Of a DNA stretch of 64,000 nucleotides, positions 48,833-57,680 are shown piece by piece. The translations under genes and the position numbers were made by a program. Position 1 is the stretch's first letter. Each line of letters opens with the position of its first letter. The stretch is from Shewanella algidipiscicola (lineage in GTDB: Bacteria; Pseudomonadota; Gammaproteobacteria; Enterobacterales; Shewanellaceae), in assembly GCF_003605125.1 (NCBI RefSeq), contig NZ_QPQT01000002.1, forward strand, positions 287,576 through 351,575, given 5' to 3'. The notes under the pieces are model-generated. The model was given only the letters and a program-made list of their open reading frames with translations. It made no database searches and had not been told where the DNA came from.

Positions 48833-51800
48833 ATGCCTAGTTTGAATCGAATAGTGCTGATAAACACGCACCTACCTGGCGTTGTTGAACTCGCCCTCGA
48901 CGGACACACCAATATTTGTGGGACCAACGCCTCGGGTAAAACCACCTTGCAGCGGCTGGTACCAGTATTTTATGGTGAATATCCGAGCCGGGTCGTGCCC
49001 TCAACCCGTGATAGTTTCGAACGTTGGTATCTGCCGCACGATTCCAGTTACATCATCTATGAATATGTACGCGACGATGGCCTTTATAGCCAAGCGGTGC
49101 TGGCATCGGCGGGTGATGGCAAAGGGGTTAATTACCGTTTTATCGCCAAAGCATTTGAGCTAGCAGACTATGTGAAGTCTCAGCAAGGCGACTCGATTTT
49201 GTGCCACAACATGGCAGAGCTGGGCCGCGAGATGAAACGCAGCGGCGTGTCGGTGAGTAATTTACTCAACACCCGAGAATATCGCGCCATCATACAAAAC
49301 GATCGCACCTTATTGAGCACGGGCAGTAACCGCAGTGAGCTGCGCGCCTATGCGCGGCAGTTTTCCTTATGCCAGCAGGAACACTCGCTGCGCCATATCG
49401 AAAAACTGGCCAAAGCGGTGCACTCGAAAGAAGGCAAGATGGAGACCATCAAATCGATGATCGCCGCCATCTTAGAGGAAGATGGGGTCAATCCGCCCAG
49501 CTCACGCCTCAATCCACAGCGTGTGGAAGCCTGGATCCGTGAAAGCCAGTTGATCCAAGGATTCGAGCAGATCCGCCCCGAGTACGACAAGCTCGAACAG
49601 GAATTTAATCAGTTACTCAGCGCCGAGCAGCGCCTGAGCGGCCTGAAGCGTGGTTACAGTAAAGATGAAACCGCCGAGGTTGAGCGCCAAGAGCTTAATC
49701 AGCAACGCTCCAAGGCGTTAGGTGAGCAGCTGCGCCAACTCGACGAGGAGTGGCGCGAGCAGCGCGACGAGCTCAATCAAGACTTGTCTGCCGCCAAGGG
49801 CGATGTGACTAAGTTTGAAGCCGATCTAGACGCAATCGAAGATCAGCACGGCGCGTTTCTCGATGCCGATATTGAGCAGGCTAAATTGGATCTCGACCAG
49901 CTACCAAGCTGGCGCGCCAGTTTAGATAACTTAACCGAGCGCCATAAGCTGCAAACCGAAAAACACCAAGATGTCGAGGCGGCATACAATGCGCGTCGCA
50001 GTAAAATTGGTGACAACCTTAACCGCGAATTAGAGCAGCTCGATAAAGAGCAAGATAAGCATCGCGAAGCCCGCGACAAGCAGCAAGAGCAGGGCCGTAA
50101 CGAGTTAGCGGCGCTAGAGCAACAATGGCGCGAGCAGCTGGAAGCGGGGCGGGCGAAACACAGCGAACAGGCCTATGAGCTCAAGCTCTCGGCCGCCGAG
50201 TTGACCATGCAGGTTAACAATGTCACCTACAGCGAAGCGGAAAAGCTCAGTTTGGCCGTGTTCGATGAACGGATCGCCCAAGCAGACGAAGAACAAGAGG
50301 TGTGCAATGCCAAGGTCGAACGCCTAAGCAGCCATGAGCGCAAGCTCAGAGCCAAACGCGATCACGCCAACGAAGCCCTGCGCCAAGCGGGACTGAGGGT
50401 CATTGAGCGTCAAACTGCCCTCGACGAGTTGCACCATGTGCTGTTTCCCCAATCTCACACCCTGCTTGAATACCTGCGCAAAGAGGTCAGCGGGTGGGAA
50501 GCCAATATTGGTAAGCTGATTAATCCTGAGTTACTGCATCGCAGCGACTTACACCCAACCATAACCGAGCCGCAAGAGAGCTTTTGTGGTATCGCTCTAG
50601 ATCTTAAAGCCATTGATATCCCTGATTATGCCGCGTCAGAGCAGGAGCTGCGTAGCCGTTACAGTGAAGCCGAAGAGGCCTTGGCGGCGGCCAAGGCGCT
50701 GCAAACCGAGGCCGAAGCGCATCTGGTGGCGTGCAACGCCGAACTCGATGAGCTCAACCGTGAGCTGACCTTTGCCAAGACCGCCTATAAGAATAGCCGT
50801 GACGATCTGCGTCGCCTGTTTGATGATAAACGCAGCGAACAAGAGAAAATCAATCAAGCGTTGAGCGGCCGTAAAGCCGAGGCACAAAAACGCCTTAGCC
50901 GTATCGACAGCGAGATTAAGCAGCTTAATGCCCAGCATCAAGAGTGGATAGCGGCGCAAAAAGAGCTAGAGCTCGAAGCCCGCATGGAGAAAAACGCCTA
51001 CTGGCAAGAGGTGGTCGGGGTTCTGGACAACCAGTTAGCCCAAGTGAAAAACAATATCGTCCAGCGCCGTCAAGACGCCAAAGCAGAGCAAAAAGCCTGT
51101 GAGCAGTGGTACAAAGATGAGCTTAAATCTCGCGGTGTCGATGAAGGCAAAATTGTTAAGCTCAAGCAGGAGATACGTCAGCTTGAAAGTGACATCAGCA
51201 AAGCCGAACAGCGTCGCAGTGAAGTGCTGCGCTTCGATGACTGGTACCAGCACACCTGGTTGTCACGCAAACCTAAGCTGCAAACTGAGCTGAGTAAGGT
51301 CAAGATGGCGGTCGCTGAGCTAGAGCAGCAGTTGACTCGCAAAGCCAACGAGATCAAGCAGCGACGTCAGGAGCTCGACAGCCAGCGTAAGCAATCGGAT
51401 GCGATTCAAGTGGAAGCGTCTGAAAACCTCACTAAATTGCGCAGCGTGATGCGTAAACTGGCCGAGCTAAAATTGCCCGCAAGCAATGATGAACTGCAAG
51501 GCAGCTTGGCTGAGCGCCTGCGTCAAGGTGAAGATCAGTTACTGCGCCGCGATCAACTGCTGGGATCGGTGAAGCAATATATTGAACATTTTGATTCGGT
51601 GATCGCCAGTAAGTCCGGGTCGAGCCTGTCGGAGATCTGGGATCGTGCGCGCGAAGAGTCGAGCTTTATTAACGATAAAGGCATTCGCCTACTCGATTAT
51701 CGCAAGCTCGTGCCACAACTTGAGCAGCTGCTCAATGTGATGGTGCCCCAAGCCGTGATGGGCCTGCGTGAGCAAGGGCGTAACTTTGGTATCGATTTGA

Positions 51801-52504
51801 CCGCCTTTTACGATGTGTTAGCCGATATCGACCGCCGTATTGCCTCGCAAAGTGCGCGTATTACCCGCGAAGTGGGTGAAGAGCTGTTTCTCGATGGGGT
51901 GAGCGAGTCGGCGGTACGTATCCGCTCGCGCATCAGCGAACTGGAGTTTTGGCCAGAGCTTGAGGTGTTTGTTAAGGCGTTCCGTCAATGGAAAGCCGAC
52001 GGCTTTGCCGAATTGCCCGACGAGCACTACACCAACAGCATGCGCCGCGCCTTAGACATTATTGGCCGCGCGGCATTAACGGGTGGCATCGCCAAGTTAT
52101 TAGAGATTGAGCTGCGCCTAAAAGAGGGTAACAGCGACCTCATCATCCGCACCGATAGACAGCTTAATGAGTCGTCGAGCCATGGTATGGCCTACCTGAT
52201 TTTATGTAAGTTCTTGCTGGCTTTTACCCGCTTACTGCGTGGCCGTGCCGATGTGACCATTCATTGGCCTATCGATGAGTTAGGCACCTTACACCACGGT
52301 AACGTGAAAAAGATTTTTGATGCCTGTGAAAACAACAATATCAGCGTGTTAGGGGCATTCCCTAACCCTGAGTCAGAGGTGCTAAATCTGTTTGTTAACC
52401 GCTATATCATCAATAAACAGACCAAGAAATTACAGGTCGTGAAGCCGCAATTAAATCCGATTGCCGACAAGTTAAGCCAGCGTTTTGCCAAGGAGACGGG
52501 ATAA
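48833..52504 (+). CDS. SMC/MukB-like coiled-coil ATPase (MksB/JetC-like, DUF3584 type)
   Basis: 1223-residue ATPase. The head opens 'MPSLNRIVLINTHLPGVVELALDG' and has Walker A 'GTNASGKTT' (30-38). Residues about 240-1000 are a long two-arm coiled coil with many Glu/Gln/Lys/Arg heptads and no obvious hinge domain. The C-terminal head has a weak signature segment ('ESSSHGMAYLILCKFLLAF', about 1113-1131), Walker B 'TIHWPIDELGTL' with Asp1148-Glu1149, and a switch-like 'NISVLGAFPNPES'. The start at 48833 has AAGGA seven bases upstream; a longer reading to 48734 is unlikely. It leads a tight three-gene operon. By architecture it is a non-canonical condensin; DNA loop extrusion, chromosome packing or plasmid restriction is inferred. 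Confidence 0.82.
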   Translation: MPSLNRIVLINTHLPGVVELALDGHTNICGTNASGKTTLQRLVPVFYGEYPSRVVPSTRDSFERWYLPHDSSYIIYEYVRDDGLYSQAVLASAGDGKGVNYRFIAKAFELADYVKSQQGDSILCHNMAELGREMKRSGVSVSNLLNTREYRAIIQNDRTLLSTGSNRSELRAYARQFSLCQQEHSLRHIEKLAKAVHSKEGKMETIKSMIAAILEEDGVNPPSSRLNPQRVEAWIRESQLIQGFEQIRPEYDKLEQEFNQLLSAEQRLSGLKRGYSKDETAEVERQELNQQRSKALGEQLRQLDEEWREQRDELNQDLSAAKGDVTKFEADLDAIEDQHGAFLDADIEQAKLDLDQLPSWRASLDNLTERHKLQTEKHQDVEAAYNARRSKIGDNLNRELEQLDKEQDKHREARDKQQEQGRNELAALEQQWREQLEAGRAKHSEQAYELKLSAAELTMQVNNVTYSEAEKLSLAVFDERIAQADEEQEVCNAKVERLSSHERKLRAKRDHANEALRQAGLRVIERQTALDELHHVLFPQSHTLLEYLRKEVSGWEANIGKLINPELLHRSDLHPTITEPQESFCGIALDLKAIDIPDYAASEQELRSRYSEAEEALAAAKALQTEAEAHLVACNAELDELNRELTFAKTAYKNSRDDLRRLFDDKRSEQEKINQALSGRKAEAQKRLSRIDSEIKQLNAQHQEWIAAQKELELEARMEKNAYWQEVVGVLDNQLAQVKNNIVQRRQDAKAEQKACEQWYKDELKSRGVDEGKIVKLKQEIRQLESDISKAEQRRSEVLRFDDWYQHTWLSRKPKLQTELSKVKMAVAELEQQLTRKANEIKQRRQELDSQRKQSDAIQVEASENLTKLRSVMRKLAELKLPASNDELQGSLAERLRQGEDQLLRRDQLLGSVKQYIEHFDSVIASKSGSSLSEIWDRAREESSFINDKGIRLLDYRKLVPQLEQLLNVMVPQAVMGLREQGRNFGIDLTAFYDVLADIDRRIASQSARITREVGEELFLDGVSESAVRIRSRISELEFWPELEVFVKAFRQWKADGFAELPDEHYTNSMRRALDIIGRAALTGGIAKLLEIELRLKEGNSDLIIRTDRQLNESSSHGMAYLILCKFLLAFTRLLRGRADVTIHWPIDELGTLHHGNVKKIFDACENNNISVLGAFPNPESEVLNLFVNRYIINKQTKKLQVVKPQLNPIADKLSQRFAKETG

Positions 52505-53158
52505 ATGAGTACTAGCACACAAACCGTATTAGTCGGCCAAGGCGCATTGATTGAAAGTTTGCTGCGCGGTGAATTTATCTGCCGTACCAGTAACGAAGAA
52601 GCGTGGCGTGCGTTAAAGTCATCGACAACCCGCGACAGTGTCGAGCAGTACCTTAACCGCATTAACCGTACAGTGGCATCGGCCGGTGAAGGCGAAGTGT
52701 TTTTTTGTGGTTACTTGCAGCTCGGTGACACTGAGCGCAAGGTGATATCGTCTCAGTTTCGCGATATCTGTAATGCATTGATCCCTTTGGTCGAATGGCT
52801 GGTGCTGGTGCAAGAAGCCAGTGGTCAAGATGCGCCGCTTTGCGAAGGGGCGGCGGTGCGCTTAAGCGAACTGCAGATGCGCATCGAAGATACCCCCGCG
52901 TTTCGTGAGCAGCTGGCTAAGATCAGCCACTACCGTTTATTTGGCTCTAGCAGTACTCAGGTGGATGCACAAATTAAGTTGGTGTTTAAACGCTTGGTGG
53001 AGCTGGGGTATCTGCTGCGTCCTAACGTGGAAAAGCAGATCTACATCGCCACGGGTAAACTCGATTACCTCTATGAAGTGATTCGTTTTATCGACGAGAC
53101 TGAAGGCTTAAGCCTTGAAGCTCAGGCCGAAACCGCCACCCAAAGGGACTTGATCTGA
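52505..53158 (+). CDS. MksE/MukE/JetB-like accessory subunit
   Basis: 217-residue protein starting directly at the base after the ATPase stop. Pattern 'LIESLLRGEFICRTSNEEAWRALKSS', 'YLNRINRTVASAGEGEVFFCGYLQL', then 'VDAQIKLVFKRLVELGYLLRPNVEKQIYIATGKLDYLYEVIRFIDET' suits the KITE-type subunit of MukBEF/MksBEF/Wadjet: a first helix-loop with LLRG, a beta hairpin, and a C-terminal winged-helix-like end. Overall identity to named families cannot be judged by eye. It should bridge kleisin and ATPase (inference). Confidence 0.72.
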   Translation: MSTSTQTVLVGQGALIESLLRGEFICRTSNEEAWRALKSSTTRDSVEQYLNRINRTVASAGEGEVFFCGYLQLGDTERKVISSQFRDICNALIPLVEWLVLVQEASGQDAPLCEGAAVRLSELQMRIEDTPAFREQLAKISHYRLFGSSSTQVDAQIKLVFKRLVELGYLLRPNVEKQIYIATGKLDYLYEVIRFIDETEGLSLEAQAETATQRDLI

Positions 53159-53159
53159 T

Positions 53160-54380
53160 ATGAGTAGTAACTTACACCAATCCGGGGTAACGCTACTTAA
53201 GCTACTGGGGCGGCATAGCGAACTTATCATGGATGTGTACCTATCGGGCTCAGTGGCCGAAGGGGGCGATAACGCGGCAGCAATCGATAAGCTACGTAAA
53301 GCCGAGATCCTGTGGCGACCAAAACCCGGGCAAGATTTACGCCTCAAACGGTCGGTGCGCGCGCTATTAGAAGAGACCTTAAGTGATGAGCGTAATCGGC
53401 AAATCGATGCCAATGTCGGCTCGGGTCTTGCCACCATCAAAACCTTGGCGAGCCACTATAAAGAGGCGCGCCATGCGGTAGATTACAGCGCCAGCGAAGC
53501 CTATTTAGCCGATCTGAGTGAGCACGTTTACAGCTTTGCCGAAGGGCTGCGTTATTCGATACGGGTATTGTGGAGCCGGATTAATAATGAGTTTGGTTAT
53601 GTCGGCACCATTAATGCCAAAATTCGCGAAAACGAATTGGCCCAAAGCCAAGTCAGTGAGCTGCTCAATGGCTTAGAGATGTTCCAATTTAGCGAGCTTG
53701 GCGAGCTGGCCGGTGATATTCGTGAGCTGCGTAAATTGCTGGTCACCACCTTGCAAGAAACCTTGAGTGATTGTACCCAAGAACTCAGTGTGGTGCAGGG
53801 GCGGTTATTGGAGTTGCTTGGACGTTTTAGGCAGATCCAAGGGCGAACACGCTTACTTAAGGGCTGGTTGTTATACACAGATCAACATCCCGATTATCAG
53901 GTGGCAGATCATGTCAGCCACAAGCAGTTGCCAGTTCTGTTTAATCGCGCCGAGGCACTCTTAGCCCCTGCGGCGGTTGATGTGAGTAACACAGGCTATG
54001 AGGCTGAGCTGTTACAGCTGGTGGCGCAAGTGAAAGCCATTAGCCGTGTCGAGCGTGACACCTTAGTGCGCGAACATGATGTGGCGTTTGCCTTGGTCGA
54101 TGCTGAAGATTTTGAAATTGCCGATAACCCCCTCAAGTTGGCGGTCGATGATTATTTTTGTGCGGTGATCGACTCAGGCTTAAGGCAATCGGCATTGCAA
54201 TACCATCAACAGCAAACGCTGGAGTGGGATCCTGAGAGCTGGTTGTATCAGGTGATCTGCGGTTACGAAGGATTGCCAGAAGAGCACAGACGCTATTTTG
54301 AATTAGAGCCCATTGGTGAGCCGCACCCCACTTACAGTGGTAACTTTATTATTCGTGATGTGGAGCTTTGGTTGGCCTAG
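53160..54380 (+). CDS. MksF/JetA/kleisin-like subunit
   Basis: 406-residue, mostly helical protein starting one base after the preceding stop. The N-terminus ('GVTLLKLLGRHSELIMDVYLSG', 'AAAIDKLRKAEILWRPKPGQDLRLKRSVRALLEETL') looks like a winged helix. A long helical middle ('AKIRENELAQSQVSELLNGLEMFQFSELGELAGDIRELRKLLVTTLQETLSDCTQELSVVQGRLLELLGRF') and a C-terminal compact domain ('WLYQVICGYEGLPEEHRRYFELEP') follow, as in MukF/MksF kleisins. No enzymatic motif. Role as kleisin is inferred from operon position and shape. Confidence 0.68.
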   Translation: MSSNLHQSGVTLLKLLGRHSELIMDVYLSGSVAEGGDNAAAIDKLRKAEILWRPKPGQDLRLKRSVRALLEETLSDERNRQIDANVGSGLATIKTLASHYKEARHAVDYSASEAYLADLSEHVYSFAEGLRYSIRVLWSRINNEFGYVGTINAKIRENELAQSQVSELLNGLEMFQFSELGELAGDIRELRKLLVTTLQETLSDCTQELSVVQGRLLELLGRFRQIQGRTRLLKGWLLYTDQHPDYQVADHVSHKQLPVLFNRAEALLAPAAVDVSNTGYEAELLQLVAQVKAISRVERDTLVREHDVAFALVDAEDFEIADNPLKLAVDDYFCAVIDSGLRQSALQYHQQQTLEWDPESWLYQVICGYEGLPEEHRRYFELEPIGEPHPTYSGNFIIRDVELWLA

Positions 54381-54458
54381 CCTGCTGAGGATAACGCCTT
54401 GGGTCTAAGCCGCTATTGACCAAAAAAGTTATAGCCTTTAAATAAAGCAATCGTCCTT

Positions 54459-54505
54459 AAAACCATTAAATCAAGTGTTTACACTTTGATTTAATGGTTT
54501 TTTTA
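54459..54505. terminator. Strong terminator after the condensin-like operon
   Basis: A 16-bp AT-rich stem (54459-54474 with 54486-54501) with flanking A and T runs. It can act in both directions, and here ends the three-gene operon. Confidence 0.88.
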
Positions 54506-54963
54506 TTGCTTATTATCAGCACGGGTCGGCGCTTTTTTCAGCGGTGCTGACTAGTGTATTTCACTAGCGACACCCAAGCGACAGTGGTTTGAGCTGTTAT
54601 TGCTTTTAATTGTGAGTTTATGTGTTGCCATATCACCACTCGTTAGTGTTAAATACTGGTTCTGCCGGTTGTAAATTGAGTGGTTAGGTTTGTTTTTGTG
54701 GGTCAATGTAAAAGTTTGGTGTTATGGGTGTCTTTGCGATGGCCGTCTATCTCCTTGTTAATATTGGGCTAAGTGTTTATATTTTTCATTGTTATCTACT
54801 TGTTGTTTTTGGGGTTTTTTTCAAAGGCCATTGAAAAGCTTGCCAGCATGATCCACTATCTCTGCATCAGCAGGGGGAGTACCCGCCTCACATCTTAATC
54901 TCTATCGATGAGATACACAGATAAAAGCGTGCAGCAGATACGCTAAATTTAATAGGCAAACAG
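54506..54963. promoter_or_regulatory. Upstream region of the DAACS transporter gene
   Basis: About 460 bases without a gene. One GG-N10-GC element (54826-54839, AGGCCATTGAAAAGC) could be a sigma54-type promoter, but the -12 part reads AAGC, not TTGC, and the nearby regulator lacks GAFTGA, so it is weak. AT-rich tracts occupy 54690-54820. Confidence 0.3.
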
Positions 54964-56232
54964 ATGACAAAATCACTTTCTACCCGCATCTTTATCGGGC
55001 TCTTTTCGGGTGTCATGCTCGGCACTATTTTGCAATACGGTTTGGCTGATGCCAGCCAGTTAACCGCATGGGTGGTCAAAATCGCTAGCGGTGTGGGTAC
55101 CATGTTTGTCAATATGATCATGTTGATGGTTGTGCCTTTGGTGTTTGTCAGCATTGTCTGTGGTGTACTGGAGCTAGACGACCTGAAGAGTTTTGGCCGC
55201 CTCGGTGGTAAAACCTTTGGGTTTTATATTATTAATACGCTGCTCGCCATCTCTACTGCGCTGGCGGTGGCCTTGATTGTTGAGCCCGGTGTCGGTATCG
55301 ATATGGCCTCAGGTTCTGACGTTGTGATAGCCACCACTGAGCTACCTAACTTGATGCAACTGATTGTCGATATCGTCCCCAGTAATCCCGTTAGCGCGTT
55401 TTCCTCAGGCAATATGCTTCAGGTGATCTTTATGGCGCTATTGGTCGGTGGGGTGATTAAGTCGATGGACGATGCCGTTCCCTTGTTAAACCAAGGGTTT
55501 CAAGAGGGCAACAAGCTAATGATGAAGCTGATTAGCGTGGTGATGCAGCTAGCGCCTTATGGGGTGTTTGCCTTAATGCTGAAGTTAGGCGCCACGTTAG
55601 AGGCCAGCTTATTTGTCAGTGTGATGGAATATATGCTGGTGATCATTACCTTGTTGTTGGTGTGGATTTTTATCATCTACCCCATCGCCGTCAGTCTGTT
55701 TACCTCGGTGTCGGCCAAGGCGTTTCGGGCTAAGACACAAGAGCAAATCTTGTTTTCCTTATCTACCGCAAGCTCCAATGCCACCATTCCGGTGACCATG
55801 CGCACCTTAACAGAAAAGCTGGGGGTTAAGCCCGCAGTCGCAGGTTTTGGCGTGCCACTAGGGGCGACCATGAATATGACCGGTGTGTCGATTTATGTCA
55901 CCATCGCGATTTTCTTTGTCGCCAATGCCTTTGGCGCTCCCATCATGATGGAGCAGTTGCCATCATTGTTATTCAGTATCTTCTTGTTATCGGTTGGCGC
56001 TGGCGGGGTACCTGGTGGTGGCATGGTGATGATTGGCGTGTTGATCCATCAGATGGGATTACCACTCGAAGCCTTTGTGATTGTGGCGGCGCTAGACAGG
56101 GTGATCGACATGGTGTTGACCTCTTGCAATGTAGTGGGGGATGCGGCGGTGTTAACCATAGTCGACGCCAGCGAAAAGGCTTACGACATCGAGACTGTTA
56201 AGGTACCAGAGGCGCAGCTTAAGCCTGCTTAA
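54964..56232 (+). CDS. DAACS-family dicarboxylate/amino acid:cation symporter
   Basis: 422-residue inner-membrane carrier of the DctA/GltP fold with eight TM helices and two re-entrant loops. HP1 region 'STASSNATIPVTMRTL', TM7 'PLGATMNMTGVSIYVTIA', HP2 'GAGGVPGGGMVMIGVL' and TM8 'ALDRVIDMVLTSCNVVGDA' are seen. The TM7 motif NMDGT of typical members is NMTGV here, and TM8 lacks the Arg of DctA substrate binding (DMVLTS), so substrate may differ from C4-dicarboxylates. It is convergent with the response regulator gene, 64 bases apart, which suggests a functional link. Confidence 0.88.
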   Translation: MTKSLSTRIFIGLFSGVMLGTILQYGLADASQLTAWVVKIASGVGTMFVNMIMLMVVPLVFVSIVCGVLELDDLKSFGRLGGKTFGFYIINTLLAISTALAVALIVEPGVGIDMASGSDVVIATTELPNLMQLIVDIVPSNPVSAFSSGNMLQVIFMALLVGGVIKSMDDAVPLLNQGFQEGNKLMMKLISVVMQLAPYGVFALMLKLGATLEASLFVSVMEYMLVIITLLLVWIFIIYPIAVSLFTSVSAKAFRAKTQEQILFSLSTASSNATIPVTMRTLTEKLGVKPAVAGFGVPLGATMNMTGVSIYVTIAIFFVANAFGAPIMMEQLPSLLFSIFLLSVGAGGVPGGGMVMIGVLIHQMGLPLEAFVIVAALDRVIDMVLTSCNVVGDAAVLTIVDASEKAYDIETVKVPEAQLKPA

Positions 56233-56296
56233 GTCAGTCCGCCTAAGTCACGTATATATGCATGAGTGGCGCCAAGCCACTCATGCTGCTTGGCAA

Positions 56297-57676
56297 TTAA
56301 TGGCCTTTTAAGCGCCGACTCAGGGCGCTTTGGCTAATGCCCAGTAACTGCGCCGCCGCGGTTTGATTATTGGCGGTGCGGCTCATGGCTTCATCAATTA
56401 ACGCCTGATTCATCTGGGCTAAACTAGGCAATACCTTAGGAAAAACCAGCGTATCTAATGGCGCTTGTGTCAGCGATTTATGCTCGTTAATCGCCTCCAT
56501 AAAGGGGGAGATATTTAGCGCGACACCATCACTGCGGCTGACCGCATCAAATACCATCCCCTTAAGTTCATGCAAATTACCCGGAAAGTTGTAACTCGCC
56601 AGTTTAGTGGCCAAGTCGGCCGGTTGTTGCGGTGCGGGCAACGCCATCTCGCTGGCCGCCTGAGCGATGAAGTGATTGATCAGCATCGAAATATCCAGCG
56701 GCCTGTTGGCCAGTGGCGGCAGCTTGATTTTATGGGCGCGTAAACGATACAGCAGATCGCTACGAAATTGCCCCGCTTGGTGTAATTTCAGTAAATCATC
56801 TTGAGTCGAGGCGACAAATTTGCATCGCACCGGATAGGCACTGTCGCTGCCCAGTGGATAATATTGCCTGGTTTCGAGCAGATCCAATAAGGTGATTTGT
56901 GCCGCCAGTGGCAGGGCGCCTACCTCATTAAGATAGAGTACACCATCGCCCACTTGATGCAGCAAACCGGCCACGGCATCGACTTGGCCATCGCTATTGT
57001 GGTGTAGATGACCACACATCTTTTGGGCAAACACCTCGCTGCTGATCCCCGCCAGATTAATGGTTAAAAATGGCGCTTGTGGGCTGTAGAGGCTGTGGCA
57101 GGCGCGGGCAAATTCACACTTGCCGGTACCACTTTGACCAAAGATAAGTAAAGGCTCAGGGCTAAAAGCGACCGCTTCTAAATAGCGAAATTGATCGAGC
57201 ATCTGCGGCTCGCAGGTCAAAATATTATTAAACGCCTGTGGATTGTCTAAGGTGCGACTTAAGAAACGCTCCTTAATGTGCAGGTAATTACGCTCCAGCC
57301 CCACCACTTCTAGCGCGCGGCGTACCGATTGAGCCAACTCTTCCACCTTATCGGTTTTGATAAAGTAATCGTAAGCGCCATTTTTAATGCAGCGCACTGC
57401 GGTATCGACCTCATTGACGCCGGTAACGATGATCACCCGGGTGTTAGGAAACTCGCTGCGGATCATCGCCAGCAGCGTTTCGCCACAATCGAAAGGCATG
57501 GTTAAGTCCAGTAGGACTAAGGCGTAATCGCCCACCTGTAGGCGATTGATCACCTGACGACTATCGACGCAGGTGTCGATTTCAGCTTCGGGCACTAAGC
57601 GGTTAAGGGTGACGGCTAAGGTGCGTAGCCATGAGGCTTCATCGTCGACTAAGAGTATGTTTCTGGCCAATTTCAT
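56297..57676 (-). CDS. NtrC/DctD-type response regulator with degenerate AAA+ domain
   Basis: 459-residue protein. Receiver domain with acidic pair 'VDDE' (10-13) and phospho-acceptor Asp57 ('LLDLTMP'). AAA+ domain with Walker A 'GQSGTGK' (180-186), arginine-finger part 'GQFRSDLLYRL' and a Fis-type helix-turn-helix at the end ('NQTAAAQLLGISQSALSRRLKG'). Two features break from sigma54 activators: the GAFTGA loop is absent (region 220-235 is 'MCGHLHHNSDGQ'), and Walker B reads LYLNEVG, with Asn250 for Asp. It probably acts without sigma54, like TyrR-type regulators. Follows its kinase gene by four bases, so they form one operon. Confidence 0.85.
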   Translation of the reverse strand: MKLARNILLVDDEASWLRTLAVTLNRLVPEAEIDTCVDSRQVINRLQVGDYALVLLDLTMPFDCGETLLAMIRSEFPNTRVIIVTGVNEVDTAVRCIKNGAYDYFIKTDKVEELAQSVRRALEVVGLERNYLHIKERFLSRTLDNPQAFNNILTCEPQMLDQFRYLEAVAFSPEPLLIFGQSGTGKCEFARACHSLYSPQAPFLTINLAGISSEVFAQKMCGHLHHNSDGQVDAVAGLLHQVGDGVLYLNEVGALPLAAQITLLDLLETRQYYPLGSDSAYPVRCKFVASTQDDLLKLHQAGQFRSDLLYRLRAHKIKLPPLANRPLDISMLINHFIAQAASEMALPAPQQPADLATKLASYNFPGNLHELKGMVFDAVSRSDGVALNISPFMEAINEHKSLTQAPLDTLVFPKVLPSLAQMNQALIDEAMSRTANNQTAAAQLLGISQSALSRRLKGH

Positions 57677-57680
57677 GGGG

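Noticed and set aside
48833..54380. Calling the operon a classical Wadjet defence system
   Set aside because: Gene order is different and no JetD nuclease is present; only condensin-like is supportable.
54826..54839. Sigma54 promoter for the symporter gene
   Set aside because: Has GG-N10-GC spacing but a poor -12 element, and the neighbouring regulator lacks GAFTGA; kept only as weak.
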